From the NCBI GenBank assembly GCA_029226205.1, contig JAQXXT010000004.1:1-64000 (forward strand): DNA of 64,000 nucleotides, written 5' to 3'. This document shows, piece by piece, positions 32,425-41,944 of the stretch. The notes beneath the pieces are model-generated. The model was given only the letters and a program-made list of their open reading frames with translations. It did not search any database and was not told where the DNA came from. Position numbers and translations under genes: made by a program. The stretch is from Prevotellaceae bacterium. GTDB lineage: Bacteria; Bacteroidota; Bacteroidia; Bacteroidales; Bacteroidaceae. The first letter of the stretch is position 1. Each line of letters opens with the position of its first letter.

Positions 32425-34998
32425 CTACTTCACGACCTTCTTACCATTGCAGATATAGAAGCCATGAGCGGGCAGGACGACGCGGCGGCCCGTGAGGTCG
32501 TAACAGTCATCAGGACGGGCGATGGTCTCCGGGATCTCATGGATGCCCGTGGCAGGGCTGTCATCGAAGAAGACGGAGAGGACAGACTTGGCCGCTGTGG
32601 TCGTCGGGGCATTGACGAAACAGCGGTTGGCCATCGGATACTCGTCAAGGGGATGGACGAGAGAGAGATTGCTCTGCGTCGTCGCCGTCTTTCCACTCTC
32701 CTCCAGCGTACTACTGAAAACGTAGTATTTATCCTTATTATCCGTGGTGTAGATGCCGCTCGTCGATCCGGGAGTACGGAACCAGAGATCCTCGCTCTCA
32801 ACGACACCCGTGAGGATATCATTATCGGCATCTACAGTAGAAGATGTAGCGGGCTCGAGGTTGAATGTGACGGTCTGAATCTGCGCGTCCGACTTATCGG
32901 TAGGCTCCTCATAGACGAAGACGCCCTTGTTGGCGGGAACGTCGGCGACACGACTGAAGATGACGCCACTGTTGTCATTGTTGAATCTTGCCGTATAGAG
33001 TTTGGCACCCTTTGTAGCCACTGTAGCATGGAAGGGGAAGTAGACGGAGACATAGCGCGGTCCCGTGGCATCAGCCTTACCATCGGAGGTCACATTCATA
33101 TAACCCGTGACGGCATCAATCGTCTCAGCTTTCTGGAAATCCCAAATTGCATTGGAACTAAGCTTCTTGACACTTGTTTCAGAAGAAAGATAGAGACCGG
33201 CAGTATATGGAGCGGTTTGCTTGTTACTGACCATATAATCATTATTGATCACGATATATCCGGCTTTCGTATCTGCCTGGTTCGAGGGATCCCGATAAAC
33301 AAGATAATACTCACCATCACAGTCGCTCACGGGTTCCATCCAGAACTCGGCGGCAGTCTTCGGTACGGTACCATTGTCACCTTCAGCGATAAGGGTGAAG
33401 AAACCTTCCGTACCCGGTTGTCCGAGATACTTGCCGCTATTGGCATTCTGCAGCACATAGATATTATGCTCATGCGGATTGACGATACCAATCATACTTT
33501 CTCCATTTGAGCCCTTATACAACAGTTTCACGCGCCAGAGGTTGGCAGCCACTGTCTTCACGCGAGGACCGGAGATGACATCGATCATCGGCATAACCTT
33601 GAAATAGGGCTTCGTATTACTCTTGTTCGTGGCAAGATAGAGGTCATAATGACGCATATCACGATGGTCTACATCGGTGAGCCAGCCACCCGATGTGGAA
33701 CCGCCGAGACGATAGCCGTTGTTCTCAATACGGAAGAAGGAGGCGCCATTATCCGCTGCCATCTTCGCATCCGTATAGGCCACATGGTCGTTCTTACGTG
33801 TCGACGGATCGTAGGCAACGAACTTCCAATCAGGATCAGTGATATAATGGTCAGCAGCAGAATAATAGCTGCTCAGCGTCTCTTCCGTGGCTTTACGCTC
33901 ATAACTGGCAACGAGGATCTTCTTGTTATTTTGATCACTGATCTGACGGTAAGCGCTGTTGGCATCGGAGGAAGTCAGCAAGTGGAGATAGGTATTGTCT
34001 GCCGTCACCGTCTTACCGGCATTCATATACAGATAGGCCTTCGTCTGGTCTGTGAGATTATTCAAGCCACTCAGAGATGCAAGTTGATAGATATTTTTAT
34101 CCGTATCATGGTTAACAGCCCAGATGCAGTCGTTGTTGATGAAGTTGGACATGTAAATCGTACCGTCCTTCCGGCGGCCGAGGTAGGTGTCGTAACGGCG
34201 ACTCTTGATGACGTAGGAGCCATTGTCGGCATTGTCACCCGTCTGGCCATTGATATTCACCGTGGCAGTCTGATTGCCGTTATCCGTATTATACTTGGCA
34301 ATAATCGCAATGAGCGATCTGAAATTGGCAGCATTGACGGTATTCTCATCGGGCAATGTCTCGCCGGTCTCCAACTTAGCCTTGGCTACCTGATAAAGGT
34401 CGGAATAAGTCAGAAAGCGATAGGTGGCGAGGAGATAATAATTTGTCACGCTATGGGTGCGATCATCAATGGAAGTGGATGAAGAAGAGAGACAATTATA
34501 ATAGCCCTTATCCGGATAGATGTTATAATAGTAAGTATACCAAATCTTACCCTGATAGAGCGGATCACTGCTGACCATATATCCCTCACGGTTATAGTCA
34601 TTGCGGAGGATATACCAGCAGGGAGCAGAGGCGGAAGTGGTTTCCGCATTCTGGCAATAATCATTTGAAACATTAGTACCTACATAGTACTTTGTCTTCC
34701 CGTCGGCACTCTGGGTATAGATCTTATACCCCTCATCGGTGCCGCTACCCTTTTCGAAGTACCAAACGTCCGTAGTGCCGGAGAAACTGCCTGGCGTCTC
34801 ACTGCCTGGCGTCTCATTGAGATAATACTTACTGGTTGTGTCGTAATGCAGGAAAGTCTGAGTTTCCTGATTATAAACGACATAAGGGGTACCCACTACG
34901 GGATAGAAGTTTCCATTACTCGCAGCCCAACCGCCTAGCGGGAAGGTGGCAAAGAGTAAGAGGAAGAAACTGATCAATGATAAATTGATTCGTCTCAT
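32425..34998 (-). CDS. Secreted/surface protein with C-terminal YDLTGRRV...GFYICNGKKVVK-type domain
   Basis: 857 aa; signal peptide MRRINLSLISFFLLLFATFPLGGWAA. Confidence 0.78.
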   Translation of the reverse strand: MRRINLSLISFFLLLFATFPLGGWAASNGNFYPVVGTPYVVYNQETQTFLHYDTTSKYYLNETPGSETPGSFSGTTDVWYFEKGSGTDEGYKIYTQSADGKTKYYVGTNVSNDYCQNAETTSASAPCWYILRNDYNREGYMVSSDPLYQGKIWYTYYYNIYPDKGYYNCLSSSSTSIDDRTHSVTNYYLLATYRFLTYSDLYQVAKAKLETGETLPDENTVNAANFRSLIAIIAKYNTDNGNQTATVNINGQTGDNADNGSYVIKSRRYDTYLGRRKDGTIYMSNFINNDCIWAVNHDTDKNIYQLASLSGLNNLTDQTKAYLYMNAGKTVTADNTYLHLLTSSDANSAYRQISDQNNKKILVASYERKATEETLSSYYSAADHYITDPDWKFVAYDPSTRKNDHVAYTDAKMAADNGASFFRIENNGYRLGGSTSGGWLTDVDHRDMRHYDLYLATNKSNTKPYFKVMPMIDVISGPRVKTVAANLWRVKLLYKGSNGESMIGIVNPHEHNIYVLQNANSGKYLGQPGTEGFFTLIAEGDNGTVPKTAAEFWMEPVSDCDGEYYLVYRDPSNQADTKAGYIVINNDYMVSNKQTAPYTAGLYLSSETSVKKLSSNAIWDFQKAETIDAVTGYMNVTSDGKADATGPRYVSVYFPFHATVATKGAKLYTARFNNDNSGVIFSRVADVPANKGVFVYEEPTDKSDAQIQTVTFNLEPATSSTVDADNDILTGVVESEDLWFRTPGSTSGIYTTDNKDKYYVFSSTLEESGKTATTQSNLSLVHPLDEYPMANRCFVNAPTTTAAKSVLSVFFDDSPATGIHEIPETIARPDDCYDLTGRRVVLPAHGFYICNGKKVVK

Positions 34999-35121
34999 AA
35001 CCTTTGATTTTGTTTAATTTTATATATATGTTCTCTATAATCTAGTTCAATCCAATTCCGAGTATCTTAATCGTCGGATCACATTTTGATTTTTACTGCT
35101 GTCCTCTTTTCTAAGGGCGTG

Positions 35122-35129
35122 CAAAGGTA
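35122..35129 (-). promoter_or_regulatory. Putative -7 box (TACCTTTG) upstream of the 857-aa surface-protein gene
   Basis: CAAAGGTA on + strand; no clear -33 element found. Confidence 0.45.
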
Positions 35130-35306
35130 CAAATAAACTTTCAGATTGATATGACATTTGTGTTACAATTTTTGGTTGGAACGGGTGATTTTAAGTTAAT
35201 AAATCTGAATTTCAAAGAATATTTGTCCATATTTTTGATAACTCATCCATAAATTTCACAAAATGAACAAGTTACAAAGTTTGAATTTATAAGGAGATGG
35301 CGATTA

Positions 35307-35319
35307 GGGGGGGGGGGGG
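35307..35319. repeat. 13-bp poly-G (poly-C on minus strand) homopolymer
   Basis: gattaGGGGGGGGGGGGGacgg. Confidence 0.95.
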
Positions 35320-35560
35320 ACGGAAAAGCCACTACCATGCTTACAAACAACTGTTTTTCATACATTTCAGAGGAATGATTGGTCTGTCCTCAGAAAATTT
35401 TACCCATATAAAAAAGGAGATGGTTACGATTTAAAACTTCGAAAATCCAAAGGGGCTCTTCACCCCGTTTGTCCATAAATTTTAGGAATCGTAGCTGTCA
35501 AGATTTGTACGGAAAAATTTTAACAATTCCACCGAGATTGCCATTTTGGAAATCCCGGGA

Positions 35561-35815
35561 GATTATCAATGGATTACGTCTCCAGGCACAAATTCCCCCA
35601 TCAATATCCATCCATTGTGGCGGTGTTTGACGTCTCCATTAATATACATTAATTGAACATTAATGGATATTCCATGATGCCACAAGATTAATGGATCATT
35701 AATGATCATTCATGGAGACGGGAAAAAGGCGCCACTGGTTTTTATTTTGTTTTTATAGGTTTTCTTCGTAAAACAAACGCCCACGGTTTTATTTTTGTTT
35801 TTTGTTGAATCCAAT
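35561..35815. repeat. Long direct repeat, copy A, with palindromic core 35616-35737
   Basis: atcaatggattacgtctccaggcacaa...GTGGCGGTGTTTGACGTCTCCATTAATATAC...ATTCATGGAGACGGGAAAAAGGCGCCAC...gttgaatccaatc. Confidence 0.88.
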
Positions 35816-35822
35816 CCACCAA

Positions 35823-37409
35823 TCATGTTCCAACGGCCCAATCCTCTATCGTACGCGTCTCCTTGTCGACCTTCACGCCGACCCTGACCACTCGACGGCG
35901 GTCCGCCTCATAGGGAGCGGCATAACCATGGGTATCGATCTGCAAAAGAGCCGCCCGGGCGCTCTCATTGACATTCAGTTCAAAGATATAGATCGTATCC
36001 GACATGAAAACGACAACATCAACACGTCCATGGGCAACCTTCACCTGTGTACGGACATAAACGTTAAGCATGGAGAAGATCAAATAGAATGTATACTCAT
36101 AGAATCCCTCAGCCGTAGCAGCCTCACGGAGCTTCTTCTTGAAACCCTCTACATAAGGCAGTCCGGCCAGATAAGCCTGCAGATGACGGAGTGCAAGATC
36201 AATGTCTCCCGACTTCAAGGCCCGCCAGAACTTCAAGGCAAAACCAGCTTGTACTTCTCCGCCATTCAGTCCCGTGAATGCCGGCAACAGACCCTCCGTA
36301 TACCCGATGCGCACTTCCTGATTAGGGATCGAGAGGGTATAAAGCTCACCCTCGGGATCATAATCCTTAATCGTCAGATAACCACTCTGATAGAGCAGCG
36401 GCAGAGCATCCTGCATATTCTCCGTCGGTTGGTCGAAAGAGGAAGCAGGAACTTCCAACGTGTCGAGGGCTGTAATATCCGTATGAAAATATTGCAACTG
36501 ACGAATAAGGAATGTCGGCGTACCACTCTCAAACCAATAATTCGCCACCTTCCGGCGAAGAAAGGCCTTCAACAGACTGAAAGGATTATATACTTCGGGG
36601 GAATTCTCCGAGAAATGATATCCGTCATAGCGCATTTTCAAACGCTGATGCATCTCTTCCGACGAGATGCCATAGGCACCGGCAAGGTCCTCCACATCCT
36701 GCCACAATGTCGACGTCAACTCCTCTTCCGTAATACCACAGATGGCGGAGAAACGTGGATCGAGGGTGACATTGGTGAGGTTGTTGAGCGTAGAGAATAT
36801 ACTCAGTTGGGAAAATTTCGTAATACCGGTAATGAAACAGAATTTTATCCGCGGTTCATTGACCTTCAACGGCTGGTAGAACTCCTGCATCACAGCACGC
36901 ATATCCTGCAATAGATCCCTTCGATGAAGGACATCGAGCAGTGGCGCGTCATATTCGTCGATGATAACGACTACCTGCTTACCCGTACGCTTATAGAGAC
37001 GGTTGATCATGCCATTGAGGATCTCGCCCGGACTTTCCTCCAGGTCCTCGCGCTCATAGCCTTCCATATTCGTCAACAGCCATAGTAAGCCCCTGCGGAG
37101 ATCATCAGCGCAGGACTTTCCTTTAACGATACTGAGGTCCAGATGGATCACGGGATACTGCACCCAATCTGTTTCATAATCCATCACCTTCAATCCTTTG
37201 AACAAGTCCTTCTCTCCCCTCCAATAAGCATCGAGCGTAGAGGTCAACAGTGATTTACCAAAACGACGGGGACGACTGAGGAACACAAATGTAGTAAAAT
37301 GGGCAAGTTGCCAGACGAGGTCAGTCTTGTCCACATAGACATATCCCTCGCGGATCATTCGCGAGAAGGTCTGTATGCCAACGGGATATTTTCTTTTTTG
37401 CTGTTCCAT
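35823..37409 (-). CDS. AAA-ATPase-like protein with C-terminal PD-(D/E)XK nuclease-like domain (AAA-ATPase_like / DUF1703 type)
   Basis: 528 aa; FVFLSRPRRFGKSLLTSTLDAYW (Walker A), VVVIIDEYDAPLLD (Walker B), GRVDVVVFMSDTIYIFELNVNESARAALLQI. Confidence 0.88.
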   Translation of the reverse strand: MEQQKRKYPVGIQTFSRMIREGYVYVDKTDLVWQLAHFTTFVFLSRPRRFGKSLLTSTLDAYWRGEKDLFKGLKVMDYETDWVQYPVIHLDLSIVKGKSCADDLRRGLLWLLTNMEGYEREDLEESPGEILNGMINRLYKRTGKQVVVIIDEYDAPLLDVLHRRDLLQDMRAVMQEFYQPLKVNEPRIKFCFITGITKFSQLSIFSTLNNLTNVTLDPRFSAICGITEEELTSTLWQDVEDLAGAYGISSEEMHQRLKMRYDGYHFSENSPEVYNPFSLLKAFLRRKVANYWFESGTPTFLIRQLQYFHTDITALDTLEVPASSFDQPTENMQDALPLLYQSGYLTIKDYDPEGELYTLSIPNQEVRIGYTEGLLPAFTGLNGGEVQAGFALKFWRALKSGDIDLALRHLQAYLAGLPYVEGFKKKLREAATAEGFYEYTFYLIFSMLNVYVRTQVKVAHGRVDVVVFMSDTIYIFELNVNESARAALLQIDTHGYAAPYEADRRRVVRVGVKVDKETRTIEDWAVGT

Positions 37410-37539
37410 AGTCGACGGAGTATTTTTTGCAAATTTACGTTTTTATTTTGGATTACACAAAAAAAACACAGAATAACAGACCCTACGCTACTTCTGTTAC
37501 TCCTTATTTATATCATATTCCACACTTTACCATATTGCC

Positions 37540-37790
37540 CCATCAATATTCATCAATAGCGCCAACAATAACCGTCAATGGGATACCAAGGCATCACATC
37601 AATATTCATCCATCGTGGCGGCATCGTCGTCTCCATTAATATACATTAATTGATCATTAATCGATATTCCATGAAGCCACAGATTAATGGTCCATTAATG
37701 ATTATTAATGGAGAAGAAAGAAAGGGCGCAGCCGGTTTTTATCATGTTTTTATCGGTTTTCTTCGTAAGCAAAGAAAATTTTCATGGAAT
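37540..37790. repeat. Long direct repeat, copy B, palindromic core 37615-37734
   Basis: catcaatattcatccatcGTGGCGGCATCGTCGTCTCCATTAATATAC...TTAATGGAGAAGAAAGAAAGGGCGCAGCC. Confidence 0.88.
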
Positions 37791-37819
37791 TCCAACAGTA
37801 TTTTTTAGCAACCTTGGAC

Positions 37820-38083
37820 AATTATCAATGGATTACGTTTCCATGCACAATTATCCCCATCAATATTCATCCCTCCTAGCGGTGTTTGTCGTCTCCATTA
37901 ATATACATTAATTGAACATTAATCGATATTCCATGAAGCCACAGATTAATGGTCCATTAATGATTATTAATGGAGAAGAAAAAGAGTGCGCAGCCGGTTT
38001 TTATCATGTTTTTATCGGTTTTCTTCTTAAAACAAACACCCACGGTTTTATTTTGGTTTTATTTGGTTTTTGTAGAATCCAAT
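37820..38083. repeat. Long direct repeat, copy C, palindromic core 37876-37995 (tandem with copy B)
   Basis: atcaatggattacgtttccatgcacaattatccccatcaatattc...ttttgtagaatccaatc; same order as copies A and D. Confidence 0.9.
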
Positions 38084-38087
38084 CAGA

Positions 38088-38318
38088 CACAAAAAAACAG
38101 AGTAACAGATCATGTGTGCAATCTGTTACCCTGTATTTATTATTGTATTCCCCCATTAGGACGGCCACAAGGGCCGCACCCTACGAGAGGATCGTTTGCC
38201 AACGTAGGGGCGCCCCTTGTGGGCGCCCTAATTGCCACGATTCCCGGTTAGGACGGCCACAAGGGCCGCACCCTACGAAGGGATCACAGGCCACAAGGGC
38301 CGCACCCTACGAAGGGAG
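38088..38318. repeat. CAGAGTAACAGA hairpin plus GGCC-type repeats abutting the DUF3467 stop codon
   Basis: cacaaaaaaacagagtaacagatcatgtgtgcaatctgttaccctg then CGTAGGGGCGCCCCTTGTGGGCGCCCTA / GGACGGCCACAAGGGCCGCACCCTACG units. Confidence 0.88.
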
Positions 38319-38320
38319 AA

Positions 38321-38659
38321 TTAGTTTTCCTTATTGTTTACACCTGTACCGAAGGGAGCGATGGTGCGGGGACCCTGCTGAGCCTCCTCGGGGAGCTTGA
38401 TCTTGCCAAACTCCTGCTCGTACTTCGTGACATTGCCCTGGAGAGCCATGAGCAGACGCTTAGCGTGCTCAGGAGCCATGACGATACGGCTGGAAACGGG
38501 AGACTTCGGCATGCCCGGAAGAACGGTGCAGAAGTCGAGGATGAAATCACTGGAAGAGTGTGTGATGATGGCCAGGTTAGCGTATACGCCCTTGGCTACT
38601 TCGGGAGAGAGCTCGATCTGGAGCTGGTTCTCCGGCTGATTGTTGTTGTTGTCTGCCAT
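38321..38659 (-). CDS. DUF3467-family protein
   Basis: 112 aa; IELSPEVAKGVYANLAIITHSSSDFILDFCTVLPGMPKSPVSSRIVMAPEHAKRLLMALQGNVTKYE. Confidence 0.85.
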   Translation of the reverse strand: MADNNNNQPENQLQIELSPEVAKGVYANLAIITHSSSDFILDFCTVLPGMPKSPVSSRIVMAPEHAKRLLMALQGNVTKYEQEFGKIKLPEEAQQGPRTIAPFGTGVNNKEN

Positions 38660-38773
38660 TGTTAGCTTGATTTATTAATTGTTTCTTTTTAGTTTAACTC
38701 TTGCAAAGGTAATAAAATCCCCCCAACTGACCAAGCAATGGGGGGATTATTTTTCTGTTACGATGTATATCGA

Positions 38774-41113
38774 TTAAATTTTCACCCAGGAATCCTTCCC
38801 AGTAGGGTTGATAAGTTTGTTTCTCTTCCATCGGCTGATGACGGTACGGACACTGTGTTCCTTGCATCCCACACCCTTCAGGCGCATCACCTCTTCCAAC
38901 GTGAAAGTATTGGGCAACTGGTCGAAGAGGCGGTTGTTAGCCGACTTGTAGATTCCGGTGGTCGGGGTAAAATCATCCCAGCTCTGCTGAAGGAGGTTGC
39001 CGAAGATTCTCATCTGCTCAAAGAGCACATACTCGGCCATCATCAGCGCGAAATCGACGCATTTCTTGTCCTCCTTGTCGTTGAGCAGACGGTAGATACA
39101 TCCGGCGCGGAACCCGATGACGGCGGACCGCTTGCGGTAGACATCCATCACCTTGTCGTCATTCTTCATGGCCACGATGCGCTTCTCCTCCACCCACTTG
39201 GCGATGGCTTTTCTCAGCCGGGGCGTATCGATATAGCCCGACTGAGCTCGCAGTTTGGTGACGGCAGTGAGGATATTCTTGTTGTCTGCCTCACTCCGGT
39301 GACCATAGACAGGCATCTTGGCGAAGTCGTTGTTGGGCATCTCAGCGATGATCATTCGTGAAGAGAGGCCGTTCTCCACATTGTCAATCCGGAAACACTT
39401 CCGCAACGCGCCGTAGGTGCCGAGCATCGTCCAGTTGTACGCCACCTTGACGACACCGCTCTCCGCCTGCTCGCCATTATAGTCCTGACCCCACTCGCCA
39501 TTGTCGAAGGCCACACGATAGATATCGTATTTGTTGGACCAGCTACCGGCACCGTTGCTCTTGCGCAACGTATCGAGTTCCTCGCCGAAGGAATAGAGGC
39601 AATGGCCCTGGGAGTTCTTCAGACGCCGCAGAAGGGTTGAGTTACTGACCGTCGGGGGAACGATGCGAATGATGGTCTTGGGATCCTCGGGGGCACGCTC
39701 ACTGGCCTTGCGGCCATATTTCTTATGCCGCCAGTCTTCCTCGATCTTTCGGTTGGCGGCATCCTCGTCCTCGAGCGGTTGCTTCCATACATCGATGACA
39801 TCCTTGCAGACACTCTTGCCGCTGGCCTGCTCACCGACGATGATCGACATCAAGCCCAGGCGCTGATAGTTGCCATTGCAGTATTTCACCTCCACCTGGT
39901 CGGCAAGGGCTCCCGCGATGGTGAGGACGCTGCAAAGGACGGGCATATACATATTCTCAGGAACGCCCGTCAGACTCTCCTTCAAGCCCATGGGCAGTCG
40001 GCGGGCATTGATCTTCTCCCACGCCTTCTTCTCCGGCTTCGGCTCCTTCTGCCGAGCGTCAGCGGCCTCGCTGCCGCCGCTGACTTTCTGCTCCGCAAGG
40101 GCCAGGATGCGCTGACAAGCCGTTGACATTAACTTACTCTCGTCGTGATAACGATTGTAGAAATCATGGATCAATCGGCGGCAATCGTCATCCTGGGCGT
40201 AATACTCCGGCATCTTCTTAGCCACGACAGCCTCCAGCTCCTGACACGACATGAGGCGGGCGGCACCGACACTCATGATGGACTGCAGACAGGTATGGCG
40301 TGATCCGATGGCATTGATGTCCACATGTTCCAAGCCGGCTTCCTGCTGACAGAGGTCGAAAATCAGGAGATCCTTGCGCATGCAACGGTCGAGATCCCGC
40401 TCCGGAATCTTTGCCGCTGCCTTTACCGGAGTTATCTCTGAGGCTTTGTCAGAATGCTTGTCATCTGCCGTGACAGGAGCCTTTACTGCAACCGGAGAGG
40501 GAGCGAGCGACAGGGCGTGATACCGCTTTGAAGAGGCCAGGGCGTCACGGTACATCCGGAGATCATCGTCACTCATCTTCTCATACCAGTGCTCAGAGCG
40601 GTAGATCTCATCTTCTATCGGCGTTATGAAGATGATACGCTCGGGAGTGACACAACTGTGATCGTAATCAATGCCCATGAGGTCGCCGTACTCCTTCTGG
40701 GTCTGTTCGATGGTCATTCCCAAGGGGAGACGGAGGTCGATGTGCAGCTTTTTCGAGGCGCTGTACTCCATGTGGAGAAGTTTGCCGCGCCATTTGCCGG
40801 GCTGCTCATCGAGCTCACGGGCCCGGTCGATAGCTTCCGGGACCTTGTCGGCATCATCGATGTCCACACAAGTCTGGAAAAGGAAGGACTCGGGCTGAAT
40901 GGCCGACTGGCAGCGGCGGTCATCCTTGAAGGCGTAGTAATGAGGGGAGCGGAAGGGCAGCTGCTTCTTCAGGAGTTTGTTGCCCTGTCGGATCTCTGAA
41001 ACCAGTTCGCGCAGCCAGTTCTCGCGGATCAGTCGGTCATAGTCGGCTAGTGTCAGAGTAGAGATGCGGCCCATGTTCCCGGCCCGCTGGGGATTAAATG
41101 CTATGAGATGCAT
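38774..41113 (-). CDS. VirE-N/BT4734-like primase domain plus DUF3987 helicase-like domain protein
   Basis: 779 aa; N-terminal VDIDDADKVPEAIDRAREL, YSASKKLHIDLRLP; Walker A-like IIVGEQASGKSVCKDVI. Confidence 0.78.
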   Translation of the reverse strand: MHLIAFNPQRAGNMGRISTLTLADYDRLIRENWLRELVSEIRQGNKLLKKQLPFRSPHYYAFKDDRRCQSAIQPESFLFQTCVDIDDADKVPEAIDRARELDEQPGKWRGKLLHMEYSASKKLHIDLRLPLGMTIEQTQKEYGDLMGIDYDHSCVTPERIIFITPIEDEIYRSEHWYEKMSDDDLRMYRDALASSKRYHALSLAPSPVAVKAPVTADDKHSDKASEITPVKAAAKIPERDLDRCMRKDLLIFDLCQQEAGLEHVDINAIGSRHTCLQSIMSVGAARLMSCQELEAVVAKKMPEYYAQDDDCRRLIHDFYNRYHDESKLMSTACQRILALAEQKVSGGSEAADARQKEPKPEKKAWEKINARRLPMGLKESLTGVPENMYMPVLCSVLTIAGALADQVEVKYCNGNYQRLGLMSIIVGEQASGKSVCKDVIDVWKQPLEDEDAANRKIEEDWRHKKYGRKASERAPEDPKTIIRIVPPTVSNSTLLRRLKNSQGHCLYSFGEELDTLRKSNGAGSWSNKYDIYRVAFDNGEWGQDYNGEQAESGVVKVAYNWTMLGTYGALRKCFRIDNVENGLSSRMIIAEMPNNDFAKMPVYGHRSEADNKNILTAVTKLRAQSGYIDTPRLRKAIAKWVEEKRIVAMKNDDKVMDVYRKRSAVIGFRAGCIYRLLNDKEDKKCVDFALMMAEYVLFEQMRIFGNLLQQSWDDFTPTTGIYKSANNRLFDQLPNTFTLEEVMRLKGVGCKEHSVRTVISRWKRNKLINPTGKDSWVKI

Positions 41114-41419
41114 AGGTTAAAGTGTTTAGAAGATGAATAATTACGATCGTTATCCGACTGTATTCTGATTGTAATTCCCATTAAGCTTGTCAATTTATTT
41201 GTCAAAAGGTTCCCAACGAAGTTTTTAGATGAATTCGACCGCAAAGATAGAAAATATTTCCATAGCTTCCAAATTCTGACAGTCCATAAGGCCCCTTTTC
41301 TCGCAGTATTTTTGATTAAAAAATATTAAAATACTTGTAAGCGTTTGTATTATAAGGGTTTATAAACGCATACATCCACATATAGGTGGCCGTCCTATTG
41401 CGGCCAAGCACACACTGAT

Positions 41420-41634
41420 GAATCGCAAATCGCAAATCGCAAATCGCAATTTCAATGTTATTCACCCCCATCCCATAGGGATATATTATATTATATATAA
41501 TATAATATAATATATAAACTATTTATCATAATCATGTTACGCCATAACGCTGTGACATGATTCATCATGTTCCGCCTCCACACCCAACACACCGGAATGG
41601 TTGAAATTGCTATTTGCGATTTGCGACTTGCGAC
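41420..41634. repeat. Tandem heptamer (CGCAAAT)n with distal inverted copy, enclosing an AT-rich palindrome
   Basis: GAATCGCAAATCGCAAATCGCAAATCGCAATTTC (41420-41453) versus GAAATTGCTATTTGCGATTTGCGACTTGCGAC (41603-41634); ATATATTATATTATATATAATATAATATAATATATA at 41480-41517. Confidence 0.85.
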
Positions 41635-41670
41635 AGAAACCTATCAAACGCATTTCAACAGGATAAACAA

Positions 41671-41762
41671 CGAAGAAAATTTTTTATCTCCGAAGCACAG
41701 AAAATTATCTCACATAGATTGATAAGCCGCTGAAAATCAATTATAGTATCCAAAATGGATAC
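41671..41762. repeat. Degenerate structured repeat, copy 1 (hairpin GTATCCA-AAA-TGGATAC at 41746-41762)
   Basis: Shares ATTTTTTATCT...ATCTCA...CTGAAAATCAAT + hairpin with 41945-42035. Confidence 0.7.
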
Positions 41763-41944
41763 GCTCTGCCGCTCGTAGGGCGCAGCCTTGTGGCCGTCCT
41801 AACCCCACAACAACAACCCACCACCTTCCCATTTTGTGAAAGTGAACTGATTTCCAAGGTATTATGACTAATCACAAAAAATGGCCACCAACAAAGGATC
41901 TATCAGTTATTTGCAAACATATCATTTGTCAACTGTAAACAAAT

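Noticed and set aside
41420-41453. Possible CRISPR array
   Set aside because: Contiguous 7-bp tandem repeats without spacers, and no cas genes in the window.
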